Shown here one piece after another: positions 1-9,724 of a stretch of DNA of 64,000 bases. The notes below the pieces were generated by a model. That model ran no database searches. It was not told the DNA's origin and saw nothing but the letters and a program-made list of their open reading frames with translations. Positions within the stretch are counted from its first letter, which is position 1; each line of letters starts with the position of its first letter. Source of the stretch: Candidatus Electrothrix rattekaaiensis (GTDB taxonomy: Bacteria > Desulfobacterota > Desulfobulbia > Desulfobulbales > Desulfobulbaceae); NCBI GenBank assembly GCA_032595675.1, contig JAVQMD010000002.1, positions 806,001 through 870,000 of the forward strand, given 5' to 3'. The position numbers were made by a program, and so were the translations under genes.

Positions 1-213
1 TTTATTGCCCAGGAGGTGGAAACCTTATTTCCCGAGTTGGTATCCGAGCATACTGAAGACGGAAAAGCAACCAAGATGCTGAACTATGACAGTTTTGGCG
101 TACTGGCGATTTCTGCAATTCAGGAGCAGCAGAAAACCATTGAAAAATTGCAGGAGCAGAACCAGACGCTGGAAGAAAGAATCGCAGCACTGGAAAAACT
201 GATTCTGAAATAA
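1..213 (+). CDS. C-terminal end of a tail-fibre-type protein with an S74 (endosialidase chaperone) domain, partial
   Basis: The reading frame is open from base 1, so the gene starts upstream of the window. The visible 70 residues begin FIAQEVETLFPELV, continue through an NYDSFGVLAISAIQEQQKTI-like stretch and end in a coiled coil rich in Q, E and L. This is the usual last part of the peptidase S74 intramolecular chaperone found at the end of phage tail fibres and of many bacterial surface proteins, where the domain trimerises the fibre and is then cleaved off. A GTG at position 16 could be read as a start but lies inside the conserved motif, so it is not the real start. The substrate-binding or fibre part lies outside the window. 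The giant LamG protein follows on the same strand after 187 bases. Confidence 0.75.
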   Translation, partial: FIAQEVETLFPELVSEHTEDGKATKMLNYDSFGVLAISAIQEQQKTIEKLQEQNQTLEERIAALEKLILK

Positions 214-226
214 TTCGGCCTGTGTG

Positions 227-254
227 AATGCACAGAAATTCTGATCTGTGCATT
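227..254. terminator. Hairpin after the S74-domain gene
   Basis: A perfect 10-bp inverted repeat (AATGCACAGA and TCTGTGCATT) with an 8-base loop lies 14 bases after the stop codon. It has no run of T behind it, so it is either a weak terminator or an mRNA 3'-end stabiliser. The rest of the 187-bp gap shows no further gene. Confidence 0.35.
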
Positions 255-400
255 GATAACTATCGGGGTGCCGGGCTGAGTTTCGGTGCTCCGTTGGGTC
301 AGGCTCTTGCCTCCGCCTTTCACTGCAAGCAATTTACGCGCTTATATTGATACAACCAACCCGACGCCAAGCGAGAATAACTTCACAAAGGAGTATTGAA

Positions 401-3400
401 ATGACTAAGCCTAAAACATCTGCAATCGAACAACTCAATACAAGAATACTTCCGGGTGATTATGAATACACCGGCATGGTCTCTCACCGTGGCACGGTTG
501 TGGCGTTCGCAATGGATACTGAGCGCAGAGTTAAATACAGCGTCTTGGATCTATCCAATCAAACAGAGGAACAGGGCTATATTGATAAAGCCTATTGGAC
601 AGTGGGCAAGCAAGGCGTTTTGGAAGTGCCTTTTCCGAATGAACTGGATCAAGTCGGTTACGGCGTGGCGAAAAATTTCCAGATGCCTTTGCGTAAAAAA
701 GACGGCAGCCTGTTGGATCTTCCAAAAGAACAGCCGGTGCTGGCCGATACTTTTCATTCCAGTACCGCAAGACTGACTGCGCAGGCTCCTTTTCAGGTGT
801 TGTCTGACGGTAAATACATTTACCTGTTCCGGCAGGCCTTGTCCGGTGAAGATATGCAGGTAGATAAAATCAAGAATACTCCTGTAGTGAATAATACTCT
901 GTTGGTTGATCGTTTTATTCTGAGCGGCACCGTTCTGATGCCTTCCCGTGAAATTCGTTATCAGCGCAGTCGTCATAAAACTGAACCCGCCTCTGCCAAA
1001 GACACGTTGGGGCCCGTGGGTATGGATAAGAAACCTTTTTACGAACCGACCCGTGAGCTGGCTTTTGCCGAGAATCTCATTCCGGGTGGTTTTGCGGTTC
1101 TGATTGTGCCGACCCAGGAAACCGAAGTCAGCAGGTGGATCATTTTTTCCTATGATAAAGTAAGTAACAAGATAAATGTGTTTAACATTCGGCGTCATAC
1201 TGACGGCTGGTTTGACCCGAAGGATTCTGAGGAATTCGTTGATCAGTTTACGCAGGAGAAAAGTTTAAACGGAAAGTTCACCGACAAGATTTATGAGCAG
1301 ATTCGTGACAATAAGTTGGATAAGCAGATTGCGGAGATTCTTGCAGGAAAATTTGGCGATCAGCTGAGCACTGTCAGCGCAGACGAGTTGGCGGAAGTTG
1401 TCTTTACTGTCAGAACAGGGTTGATGAAGGACGATTTTACACTCGGTGATTACTATGTAACAGATGGGCTTTCCGCTGTTTATTACTACCAGCAGGAAAT
1501 TGAATTCAATAATAAACTGATGAAAAACAAGGCCTGCGTCATGCTGGCTATGGGGACTGGGAAAGAAGGACAAGAAAAAAATCACATTGCCGTCTTAAAT
1601 TTTGCGGTTTCCAACGAAGGGAAATTGAGCAGGATCACGAGAGACGAACTGTCGGTCTCCAACGAAGTAAAATTGAGCAGAGGCACAAACGACGAATTGT
1701 ATGAGTTGAAAATTGACAACAAAGGTGTTGTTGGAGAAGTGAAACAAGCTGCCTCTTACGGCAGCTACGCTATTTCTGCTGATTATAGGGTGTTCTCAGA
1801 ATATGATGCATTGGGTTTGCGAACATTGGGAATGCAGTCTGCTGACAGTACAAATCTGGCAGGCGAATTGAAAAAATTGACAGGCGAGATTGATGCTCAA
1901 CAGGAAGAGATAAAAAAATATAGAAAAGATTTTATTGCTACTATTCAAGATAAAAGAGAGAAACTGAAAGAATGGAGAGAGAAACCGGAAAAAGCTATGG
2001 GGATAGATTCCTCAATGACAGGCAATTTGTATAAAGAATTTTTGGTCGAGAGTAAATGCAAGACGTATACAAGCAGCTTGGAAAGCGTTGAGGCTGCAAT
2101 TCAAAAATTGCAGGGACGGCAAGAAGAGTATGTCAATCACCTTGATATAATGGATGAGAGTTCAGGTGAATTGAGAATTGATACCAAAGGTGTTATTGGA
2201 GAAGTGGATCAGGCTGCCTTTTTCGGCAACTACGCTATTCCTGTTGATTATAGGGCCTTCTCTGGACATGTCGGTGAACGTCGGGATCGAAGGCGCCCGG
2301 TTTACGATGGCACATATTGTTTGAAACATAACAATCTGGAATCACATAATGTCGTTTTTGATAAAGATGACAGACCTACCTTAAGAAGAGTGCAAGATTT
2401 CGAGAAAACAGTGGTGCTGTCGTTTTATGAAGAAATACAAAAGAAACTGGAGAAGTTACAGCAACAACAAGAGGAAAAAAACAACAAGGAAAACGAGTTA
2501 AGTAAAAGAATAAAAACTGTCAAGATGCCGATTGTATGTGCCGACGGCAAATTAACGACCAGCGGGGGGGTGCTTGATTTCGCTTATGGAGCTGGCAAAC
2601 CCTGCCTGTTTGACGACTCCTATGGCAGAATAAATTTGTATTTTAAAGGGCAAAATGAGACTTTTTTCGTCACCTATTTCAATCCTCAAATCTCAGAAAA
2701 GAGTCCCTACGGACAATGGGAGGCATATGATCCGGGGCGGGCAATAGCATTCGACAGGGCATTGGAGGCGGAAGAAGGGGAAGAAAAGGCTGGGCTGTTA
2801 ACTGCAAAGGATGCAAACGATGACAAGAAGTTAGAGGTGTTGGCTCCTACAGCAGCGGGTCTCAGTCTGGAAGCATGGATTAATCCTCGTGAAATACACA
2901 ATGAGGAAAAGAAGTCTCAAATTATATATTATCACTACATTCATGAGCATAAACATCATGAACATTATTCTTTAGGCATACAAAAACATGGTGATGGATA
3001 TCGATGCTTCGCTGCGGTGGGTGACAAGCAGGTTAGAATTGAGCGGGACTGTCGATTCGAGAATTGGTTACATGTAGCTGTTACCTATAAGAAATATTGG
3101 GGGGTGAAACTGGATAAAGGAGCCTCTGTCAACTGCGGTAATCATCCGTCGTTGAATTTAGATGGGGAATACACTATAGAAGCATTTATCAGGTCGGGTG
3201 GAAATGAGGGGACGATTCTTGAGAAAGAAGGTGAATATTGCCTGGGGATTGCCGATAAAAAACTTTTCTTTTGGTCTCATGGCAAGATAAGAGTCCCTGA
3301 AGCTCCGAAAATAACCGTTGGAGAAGGATTCGCAGCGGCAGCAGCCATTATGGCAGGAGCAATAACAGGTCCATTTGGAACTGCGGCTGGAATTGTTGCG

Positions 3401-6400
3401 GCAAAGAAAATTTTAGATAAATCTCCGGAGAATATTGAGCTTGATACGGATTGTTTTTACAAAGTTTCTGTTATTAGAAGTAGGACTGCACTCAAAGAGA
3501 AAGCTGCTCCTGAGAAATACCCGATAACCGCTAACAACGGCACGGAAAAGACTAAATGGTGGAAGGACAAAGGGACGGAGGACGTTCTTAAAGGTTTAGC
3601 CGAAAAAGTGGACCAAATGGAGAACAAGGCGGCTTTGGGTGTAGGTGGAATAGGTCCGATCTCTCTTGAAAGCGATATCGCCTCTGATGACAAATATTTT
3701 TTCACTATCGTGGTCCAGGAAATCGGCAAAGAAAAAAATCTGGAACCAATCATCCTTACAACGTCGGATCGGATAGAGGATAAACAAGGAAATAATTATT
3801 CCGACGTGAGAATAGGTGGCGCTAATTTCGAAGGAACCTTGGACGAGGTGCGAATTTGGAATCGGGCCTTGGCAAAGGATGAGTGCGGAGAAAGAAACTT
3901 CTCTGATAAAAATGGCCTGTTAGCTTGGTGGCGTATAGACGAAGGTGAAGGGAAATATGTTTATGATGACGCTGGAAACAATCACGGTACGATTATTGGA
4001 GAGTATCAATGGGTAGACAGTCCAGATACTCAGCTGCCAAGGTTTAAATGTTATCTCGACGGGAAACAGGAAGCCGCTAACCCGGTCGCTGAGGATCCAC
4101 AGAGCAAACCGGAGATGGAGATAATAAATCAATTCAGTCTTGGTGGGAAGAAGATAGATGAGAGCAAAAGTTCGGAACATTTTATCGGAACACTTGAAGA
4201 AGTTAGGGTCTGGGGTGTGGCACGGTCTGCTGAAGAGATCACGGACAACGTGTTCAGCCGCCTTAAGGGAGAAACCGAGAAGCTGCTGGCGAATTACACC
4301 TTTGATACGGATTTCTCCATTACGAAAAAATCTGTATTGGCAGCTGTTGATGGAATTACGGAAAAAAAGGCTGAAGAAATTTGGGATCAATTGATAAGCC
4401 GTGATATCATTACCGTCAATGGTACGTTAGCAAAAGATGAAACAGTGCTGAAGGAAAGTCTGGCTGGCTTGTTAGACAGGCAACAGGCTGAAGTGATTAA
4501 CGCACTTAAATCTCCACCGGAAATTCATGATGTAAGCTATAACAGCATCATCTTGCAAGTCACAGGACAAGTTTGGGATGGTCATGTAGGAAAGGAAAAT
4601 ATAACCCAGGTGCTTTCTACCGCACCGGTTTCCACCGAAATCCCTGTCGTCAGATCGGCCCTTTCCGGTGTTAAAACCGAGTATCACAGCACCGTTTCCA
4701 GCACACCGGCGGTTGTGGAATATGGTGACGTGCAGAAAAACGACGACGGCACTCTGAACGGTGTTCTCAAACGATGCTATGCTTATATTAAAGATCAGAA
4801 ATGGCATTTAGTGACCGGGTACAAAGTCGGCAACCTAGTGACGGAGTGGTACGGTCAGGCGCAATATGATCCTCAAATTATCGGCTATATAGAAGGGCCA
4901 CCACCGGTGCCGGGTGAAAATTTATCCATTGAGAAATCAGATGATGCAAACGATATAGGTGCCTCAATAGAGCTGGAGGAGTCCGAAGAGATTACCTATA
5001 GCTGTTCTGTTTCCAAAGAAGCCGGGTTTATGGTTGCGGCTGAATCAGAGGGAGAAATGGGGGGAGCAGCTGAGACTATCATTGCACCTCTTGGCATAGG
5101 GCTTAGTTTAAAAGCTAATCTTTCAGCGAAGTTTCAGTCCAATTTTGAGAGCAACAACAGTTGGTCGGAAAGCGTAGAAAAGAGTGTCGGTATCAATAAG
5201 AGTAAGTCGTTGAGTGCCAGTCTGGCCGGTTATGATAACGAGAAAGACGGAGATGAGAGGTATTACGTTCCGGGCAATACCGGGTACGCCTTGGTCAAAT
5301 CCAAAACAGCGGATGTCTATGTGTTGCGACTGGCTCATAATGACGCTATGGTCAGTATATATTATCAACCAAATCCGGATATTCCCGAAGATCAGAATAT
5401 TATTTCGTTTCCTATGAACCCGTTCTATGTCAAACAAGGTGTTCTGGATGGAAAATTTAATGGAGAACCAGATAAGGATCATTATCCGAATGCCGGTACC
5501 TATGGAGAATACAGCTATTATAAACCCAAGGAAGCTTATGCCCTGAAAAGGCAAATAGAAAGAGAGGCCCTGGCGGCAAAAGCCTTTTATGAAAATTTTA
5601 ACACGGCGTTCAGCGGAGAAATGGTTCCTGCTGGTGCTGTGATGGGGGCATTGCAACATTTAAGTATGATTCCCGGAGCCGGGCTGATTATTTCTGGGCT
5701 ACTCAACACATTAGGCGGAGGACTGGTTACCGGTTTGATGCACGGCCTGATAGACATCAAAGATAAAGTCGCGAATATGGTGAGTCAGCGTAATCTGGTT
5801 AATACCTATGTATGGACTGTGGAGGGTGGCTTCTACGCAGAATCTACGCAGGTTACTGAAAATCAGCAAGAGACAACTGATGGCAATTTTAGCTTGTCTT
5901 TTTCCGGTGGGATGGGACTCCACTATGCAGTAGAGTCTGGTGCAGTCTTTGATCAAAGTTCGCTGTTCTCTACAGGCTCCAGCTTCACCATGACCAAGTC
6001 AAAAACCAAAGAGGCCAGCAAGTCTTTCGGCCTGAATGTCAGCGTTGAGCTGCCCACTTCGCCGCGCTATAAATACAAAGGGACTACCTTGGAAAAAGGT
6101 CTGATCTCCCCCGGCACTGTGGACGCCTACCGCTTTATGAGTTTTTATCTGGAGCCCCAGGCAAATAATTACGTTGAACTGTTTACCAAGGTTATCGACC
6201 CAAAATGGCTTGAGGAGAGCCAAGGCCCGAACGCAGTTGCTTTACGACAGGCAAGAAATGATGAGAAAAAACCGTTCTGCTGGCGGGTGATGCACCGGGT
6301 GACATTTGTCAGTCGGGTATTACCCGAGTTTTCTTCTGAGGCACCTCCCTCACTTGAAAAGACTATGAAAGCCCAAAACATCGAGAGCAATTATATGCTG

Positions 6401-6556
6401 ATTAAGATGTTGGAGCCGTATGTGAAGAGTCATGTTGGCAATCAAGATACGTTCAATGAGGAAATTGACAAGGTGGTAAAAAAAGAATTTCCTGAATTCG
6501 AGGAGTATGCGAAAGAGATCAAAGCCTATGCGGCTGATTATTTTGGGGTAGAGTAA
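401..6556 (+). CDS. Giant LamG/concanavalin-like domain protein (about 2051 aa), function unknown
   Basis: The start is the ATG at 401, preceded by an AAAGGAG site; an in-frame TTG at 347 lacks one. At least two LamG/jelly-roll modules are visible: strands near residues 819 (LSLEAWINPRE) and 924 (YTIEAFIRSGG) and the typical closing motifs GTLDEVRIWNRAL near 1142 and GTLEEVRVWGVAR near 1260. Residues about 430-465 and 590-620 carry a diverged internal duplication around the motif KGV(V/I)GEV. Charged coiled-coil stretches lie near 490-530 and 680-710. Two glycine/alanine-rich hydrophobic segments (about 978-1000 and 1745-1782) could insert in a membrane. There is no N-terminal signal peptide, so export would need another route. 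LamG domains usually bind glycans or proteins. Adhesin, toxin or contractile-system cargo are all possible; I do not recognise the C-terminal half. Confidence 0.8.
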   Translation: MTKPKTSAIEQLNTRILPGDYEYTGMVSHRGTVVAFAMDTERRVKYSVLDLSNQTEEQGYIDKAYWTVGKQGVLEVPFPNELDQVGYGVAKNFQMPLRKKDGSLLDLPKEQPVLADTFHSSTARLTAQAPFQVLSDGKYIYLFRQALSGEDMQVDKIKNTPVVNNTLLVDRFILSGTVLMPSREIRYQRSRHKTEPASAKDTLGPVGMDKKPFYEPTRELAFAENLIPGGFAVLIVPTQETEVSRWIIFSYDKVSNKINVFNIRRHTDGWFDPKDSEEFVDQFTQEKSLNGKFTDKIYEQIRDNKLDKQIAEILAGKFGDQLSTVSADELAEVVFTVRTGLMKDDFTLGDYYVTDGLSAVYYYQQEIEFNNKLMKNKACVMLAMGTGKEGQEKNHIAVLNFAVSNEGKLSRITRDELSVSNEVKLSRGTNDELYELKIDNKGVVGEVKQAASYGSYAISADYRVFSEYDALGLRTLGMQSADSTNLAGELKKLTGEIDAQQEEIKKYRKDFIATIQDKREKLKEWREKPEKAMGIDSSMTGNLYKEFLVESKCKTYTSSLESVEAAIQKLQGRQEEYVNHLDIMDESSGELRIDTKGVIGEVDQAAFFGNYAIPVDYRAFSGHVGERRDRRRPVYDGTYCLKHNNLESHNVVFDKDDRPTLRRVQDFEKTVVLSFYEEIQKKLEKLQQQQEEKNNKENELSKRIKTVKMPIVCADGKLTTSGGVLDFAYGAGKPCLFDDSYGRINLYFKGQNETFFVTYFNPQISEKSPYGQWEAYDPGRAIAFDRALEAEEGEEKAGLLTAKDANDDKKLEVLAPTAAGLSLEAWINPREIHNEEKKSQIIYYHYIHEHKHHEHYSLGIQKHGDGYRCFAAVGDKQVRIERDCRFENWLHVAVTYKKYWGVKLDKGASVNCGNHPSLNLDGEYTIEAFIRSGGNEGTILEKEGEYCLGIADKKLFFWSHGKIRVPEAPKITVGEGFAAAAAIMAGAITGPFGTAAGIVAAKKILDKSPENIELDTDCFYKVSVIRSRTALKEKAAPEKYPITANNGTEKTKWWKDKGTEDVLKGLAEKVDQMENKAALGVGGIGPISLESDIASDDKYFFTIVVQEIGKEKNLEPIILTTSDRIEDKQGNNYSDVRIGGANFEGTLDEVRIWNRALAKDECGERNFSDKNGLLAWWRIDEGEGKYVYDDAGNNHGTIIGEYQWVDSPDTQLPRFKCYLDGKQEAANPVAEDPQSKPEMEIINQFSLGGKKIDESKSSEHFIGTLEEVRVWGVARSAEEITDNVFSRLKGETEKLLANYTFDTDFSITKKSVLAAVDGITEKKAEEIWDQLISRDIITVNGTLAKDETVLKESLAGLLDRQQAEVINALKSPPEIHDVSYNSIILQVTGQVWDGHVGKENITQVLSTAPVSTEIPVVRSALSGVKTEYHSTVSSTPAVVEYGDVQKNDDGTLNGVLKRCYAYIKDQKWHLVTGYKVGNLVTEWYGQAQYDPQIIGYIEGPPPVPGENLSIEKSDDANDIGASIELEESEEITYSCSVSKEAGFMVAAESEGEMGGAAETIIAPLGIGLSLKANLSAKFQSNFESNNSWSESVEKSVGINKSKSLSASLAGYDNEKDGDERYYVPGNTGYALVKSKTADVYVLRLAHNDAMVSIYYQPNPDIPEDQNIISFPMNPFYVKQGVLDGKFNGEPDKDHYPNAGTYGEYSYYKPKEAYALKRQIEREALAAKAFYENFNTAFSGEMVPAGAVMGALQHLSMIPGAGLIISGLLNTLGGGLVTGLMHGLIDIKDKVANMVSQRNLVNTYVWTVEGGFYAESTQVTENQQETTDGNFSLSFSGGMGLHYAVESGAVFDQSSLFSTGSSFTMTKSKTKEASKSFGLNVSVELPTSPRYKYKGTTLEKGLISPGTVDAYRFMSFYLEPQANNYVELFTKVIDPKWLEESQGPNAVALRQARNDEKKPFCWRVMHRVTFVSRVLPEFSSEAPPSLEKTMKAQNIESNYMLIKMLEPYVKSHVGNQDTFNEEIDKVVKKEFPEFEEYAKEIKAYAADYFGVE

Positions 6557-6650
6557 TCTTACAGGGTGCTGCTGATATTTCTTTGTACGAAATGAGAGTT
6601 TCTCCTGTACCAAGGAATGGGAGGAATGTGTTGAGCTTTTGGAGTATGAT

Positions 6651-7259
6651 ATGAAAATATTTACAATAAGTTACTGGAAAGAAGTCTTTCACCCCGAACT
6701 GATCATAAAAACTACTTTGCAGACAATCATCGGAACGGTGATGGCGGGGACTTTTTTTATGTTTTTTTCAGATTACGTTTTTAAGCCGTTAGACTTAAAC
6801 GGTCGTTGGACGCTTCAGATAGCTCCTGAAGAGGCAAGAAGTAAAAAATTAGAATGTGTGGATATCAGTTATACAGTGCTTGTTGTCCAGAAGGGTCTTG
6901 AAATAACAGCCGAAGGTGAAAAGAGAGAAGATAAGAAATCCGGGAGAGGTTCCTGTAAAGATATTGAGATATACGAACGAAAAATTGATCCGGGTAAAGG
7001 AGAAAAGATAAAGATTACAGGTTTTATGAACAAGAATTATTTTTCTGATGATATCCTGACGATCTCTTATTTGGAAGGAAAAAAAGAACGTGTCACGATG
7101 GGTGTTCTTTCCGCAAGCGATAAAGATAGTATTTCGGGCTGGTACGAGTCCAATATCAGCCAGGCTAAAGGCAGAATAACCTTAATGAAGACCCCCGAAG
7201 ATATTTCTCGCAAGTGGGAGCGGAAGAAAAGATCTTTTTTGGAGAATAAGAATAGTTAG
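6651..7259 (+). CDS. Small membrane-anchored hypothetical protein
   Basis: About 202 residues from the ATG at 6651, which has a GGAG site six bases upstream; an in-frame TTG at 6639 is less likely. One hydrophobic segment (residues about 16-38, TLQTIIGTVMAGTFFMFF) should anchor the protein with a long C-terminal domain that is strongly charged and rich in lysine. A WTLQIAPEEA-like strand and alternating hydrophobic/charged segments suggest a small beta-rich domain. No catalytic motif is seen. It follows the giant LamG gene by 94 bases on the same strand and may be co-transcribed with it, so an accessory role is possible but unproven. Confidence 0.6.
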   Translation: MKIFTISYWKEVFHPELIIKTTLQTIIGTVMAGTFFMFFSDYVFKPLDLNGRWTLQIAPEEARSKKLECVDISYTVLVVQKGLEITAEGEKREDKKSGRGSCKDIEIYERKIDPGKGEKIKITGFMNKNYFSDDILTISYLEGKKERVTMGVLSASDKDSISGWYESNISQAKGRITLMKTPEDISRKWERKKRSFLENKNS

Positions 7260-7275
7260 CCGATTGGATATGTTG

Positions 7276-7308
7276 GGTTGAGGAGGCTCTATCAAACCTC
7301 CTCTAACC
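7276..7308. terminator. Hairpin between convergent genes
   Basis: GGTTGAGGAGG pairs with CCTCCTCTAACC (one bulged base) around a 10-base loop. It sits between two genes that converge on it and has no strong T run on either side. It may act as a weak bidirectional terminator. Confidence 0.45.
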
Positions 7309-7336
7309 GTCCCAGCTAAAAGCCGAATCATCAGCA

Positions 7337-8497
7337 TCAACCTTTCAATCCCGCTTCCCAAAGCGTCACCCTGAACGAGGCATGCTCCACATCAAAAACA
7401 GGCGGGCGCAGGTCGCGTTCTTGATAATAATTGACCACCTTCTGCAAACCACGCCCCACCCGATCAGCCATTCTGTAATCTTTGAGCATCTGTGAAATAA
7501 TCGGATTACGGTAATAGGAAATACCGGCCAGTGCCCGTGTTAAATTTAATGTATTCGGTAGGCTACCCGGAGAAAATATCTCCAGGCGGTCGGCAAAGAG
7601 GTTGAGGCGTATTCTTTGCCCGAAAATCGACCAGTCGCGGTGCATAAAAGCATTGACGATCAGCTCCCGAACAATGCCTGTATCATAGTTTGGGAGTTCT
7701 TTCCTGTGGCCTGTTGCCGGATCAAAGGCAAGCTGAACACGGTTGTGTCGCTTGACGAATCCGATGGCGTAGTCAATACACTCGACAATGCTACAATCTT
7801 CGGCCTGATAGTCTGTAATTTCGCTGCCTGTGTCCGGTCCGGCGAAACAGTTGCACTCAATGCCGCTTTGCGGAAGAAAACGGGAAGGCGTCCTGGTAAA
7901 GAAGAGAGTGCCAAGTACGCTCACACGATTTTCTTCATCAATGCAGTGCAGATTGTACAGGAGCCGGTCAAGATCTGTCTCGTCACACTCTATACCCCGA
8001 TAGGTTTCCACATAATCGCGAAAGCGCAGTATGTCGAACTGGTTGCGTTGATAGGGAAAGACCGAGGATACTTCAAAATGAAGGTGCTCGCCGTCCTGAA
8101 AAAGACGTACAAGCTCCTCATTACTTGGTTCGATAGAAACTGAGCCAGCCCGAATATAGAACTTGTTTGATTTTTTTACCTTATAGGGTTTATGTCGGCC
8201 TTTGTCTATATGAATGCAGAGTATTCGCCTGTCCTCAATCAGTAAGGTTTCTATATCAGGAATGATGGATGGAAGAATATTGTTTCTGCATATGTTTACG
8301 ATGCGTTCTTCGATTTTTTGTTCAATGTCTTCAAGCTCTCCGTTATCGCGTACACCGATATAGATTCTTCCGCCTTTCATATTGGCAAAGGCGACTATCT
8401 CTTTTGCTAAGGAATCATTATGAACGTCACGAGATTTGAACTCGACACGGGAGCTTTCGCCTGCTCTTACCAACCTCTTGAATTCGTTGAGCTGCAT
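7337..8497 (-). CDS. AlbA_2/Schlafen-type DNA-binding protein with ATPase-like domain (putative transcriptional regulator)
   Basis: About 386 residues starting at MQLNEFKRLV. Longer readings would run into the palindromic repeat at 8544-8571, whose translation is meaningless here. The N-terminal 130 residues form an AlbA_2 domain (ESSRVEFKSR, then FANMKGGRIYIGVRDNGEL). The second half has the HATPase_c_4 signature of the RecG-like regulator group (VRELIVNAFMHRDWS, followed by RLEIFSPGSLPN) and ends in a short helical region (MADRVGRGLQKVV). Proteins of this architecture are annotated as putative DNA-binding or transcriptional regulators and are often found in accessory islands. The actual target is unknown. 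Confidence 0.8.
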   Translation of the reverse strand: MQLNEFKRLVRAGESSRVEFKSRDVHNDSLAKEIVAFANMKGGRIYIGVRDNGELEDIEQKIEERIVNICRNNILPSIIPDIETLLIEDRRILCIHIDKGRHKPYKVKKSNKFYIRAGSVSIEPSNEELVRLFQDGEHLHFEVSSVFPYQRNQFDILRFRDYVETYRGIECDETDLDRLLYNLHCIDEENRVSVLGTLFFTRTPSRFLPQSGIECNCFAGPDTGSEITDYQAEDCSIVECIDYAIGFVKRHNRVQLAFDPATGHRKELPNYDTGIVRELIVNAFMHRDWSIFGQRIRLNLFADRLEIFSPGSLPNTLNLTRALAGISYYRNPIISQMLKDYRMADRVGRGLQKVVNYYQERDLRPPVFDVEHASFRVTLWEAGLKG

Positions 8498-8543
8498 CGA
8501 ATATTTTCTTCTGAGCAAGTTGATGGAGAATTTTATGGGACGA

Positions 8544-8571
8544 GTAGGGGCACGGCGTGCCGTGCCCCTAC
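8544..8571. repeat. Palindromic GTAGGGGC element
   Basis: A 28-bp near-perfect inverted repeat with GTAGGGGCACGG and CCGTGCCCCTAC arms around a 4-base centre. It lies in the 125-bp gap between two minus-strand genes and is one of at least a dozen related copies in this window. Confidence 0.85.
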
Positions 8572-8622
8572 AGACCCTGTACCGAAAACGGGAATTTGTT
8601 TTCTGGGAAATCTCTAATTCTA

Positions 8623-9579
8623 TCAAACATCCCCCAACCTATCCACAAGCCCCGCAGCCAGCAAAGGTATCATCAACTCATGATGCCCAGTAAAATTAAA
8701 CCCCTTGCCGCCTTCCAATGTGGGCCGATGCACCACATTGGTGGCAGGCCGATAGGCCCGGATAAAATCGAAATTCGCGGTGGTGAATCGTTTCACCTCA
8801 TGCCCCAGATTACGAACCACGGTCAGGGCCTTGAGAAAGACCTCGGGCAGCAGCACGGCTGAACCTACATTCATATAGACTCCGCCTTCCAGCTCGCTGA
8901 CCAGACGACAGAAAACCCGAAAGTCATGATGGCTGCACTGGCCGATAGCTGCTCCGTTCGCATCAGGATGAATATGGATAATGTCTGTTCCCACCGCCAC
9001 ATGCACGGTCACCGGGATGTTCATCCGCCGGGCCTGGGCCAGCAGGCTGTGCTCGTTAAAGGGAAAGCTTTCGCAGAGCAGCATATTACCGACAGCCTCG
9101 CCCAGGCCGATACCTTGTTCCGCGCCCTGATTAATAGCCCGGTTGAGCACCTCGCCGGTCTCTTTGGCTGCACCGAAAGCCCCGGCTCCCAGTACGCAGG
9201 CCACATCCTCAGAAGTTCGCCCGACCATCGCGATTTCGGTGTCGTGAATAATCCCGGCTCCGTTCAGGGCAATGGCCGAGATCACGCCTCGCTCCATCAG
9301 GTCAATCAGAATCGGATTCAGGCCCACCTTGATGACATGGGCTCCCATCCCTAACAGCACAGGCCGTTCGTTCTTGATTGCAGTGACCGCCCGATCAATA
9401 AATTCCGGGAAATCCACGCCAGCAAATTGGTTGGGGAGAAGGTCGATCAGCTCTCGAACCGTCATACCAGGGCGAACCGGACGGGCAAAGTCATCTACTG
9501 TCACCTTGGAATGGCGATCATGGATGGAATAGGTGTTTAGACCGTTGAAATCAAGCGGTACGACGCTTCCTTTTTTCAT
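8623..9579 (-). CDS. Deoxyhypusine-synthase-like NAD-binding-fold protein
   Basis: 318 residues from an ATG at the divergent edge. The sequence alternates hydrophobic strands with glycine turns (VLLGMGAHVIKVGLNPILID, ALNGAGIIHDTEIAMVGRTS, HVAVGTDIIHIHPDANG), and has a conserved-looking MNVGSAVLLPEVFLKAL segment. I read it as a bacterial relative of the deoxyhypusine synthase superfamily, a Rossmann-like NAD-using fold. Bacteria usually lack eIF5A, so the true substrate would be something else, for example a polyamine transfer to another acceptor. The family assignment is by recall of motifs, not by a search; it could be another Rossmann-type family. The next upstream element is the broken toxin gene, so no operon partner is evident. 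Confidence 0.5.
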   Translation of the reverse strand: MKKGSVVPLDFNGLNTYSIHDRHSKVTVDDFARPVRPGMTVRELIDLLPNQFAGVDFPEFIDRAVTAIKNERPVLLGMGAHVIKVGLNPILIDLMERGVISAIALNGAGIIHDTEIAMVGRTSEDVACVLGAGAFGAAKETGEVLNRAINQGAEQGIGLGEAVGNMLLCESFPFNEHSLLAQARRMNIPVTVHVAVGTDIIHIHPDANGAAIGQCSHHDFRVFCRLVSELEGGVYMNVGSAVLLPEVFLKALTVVRNLGHEVKRFTTANFDFIRAYRPATNVVHRPTLEGGKGFNFTGHHELMIPLLAAGLVDRLGDV

Positions 9580-9724
9580 AATGATTTGCTAATGCAGGTG
9601 TTTTTCATCCTCATTTCCAAAACAGTTTAACGTCATATTGGCTCATCATGCCATCTGCACTTACCAAGCCAAGTTTTTCCTCCTGAGCCTGAACGATCAG
9701 CAACCGGTCGAAAGGATCTTTATG

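Noticed and set aside
8498-8626. N-terminal extension of the AlbA_2 protein through the palindrome
   Set aside because: The extension encodes the GTARRAPT-type translation of the repeat; the family start fits MQLNEFKRLV.
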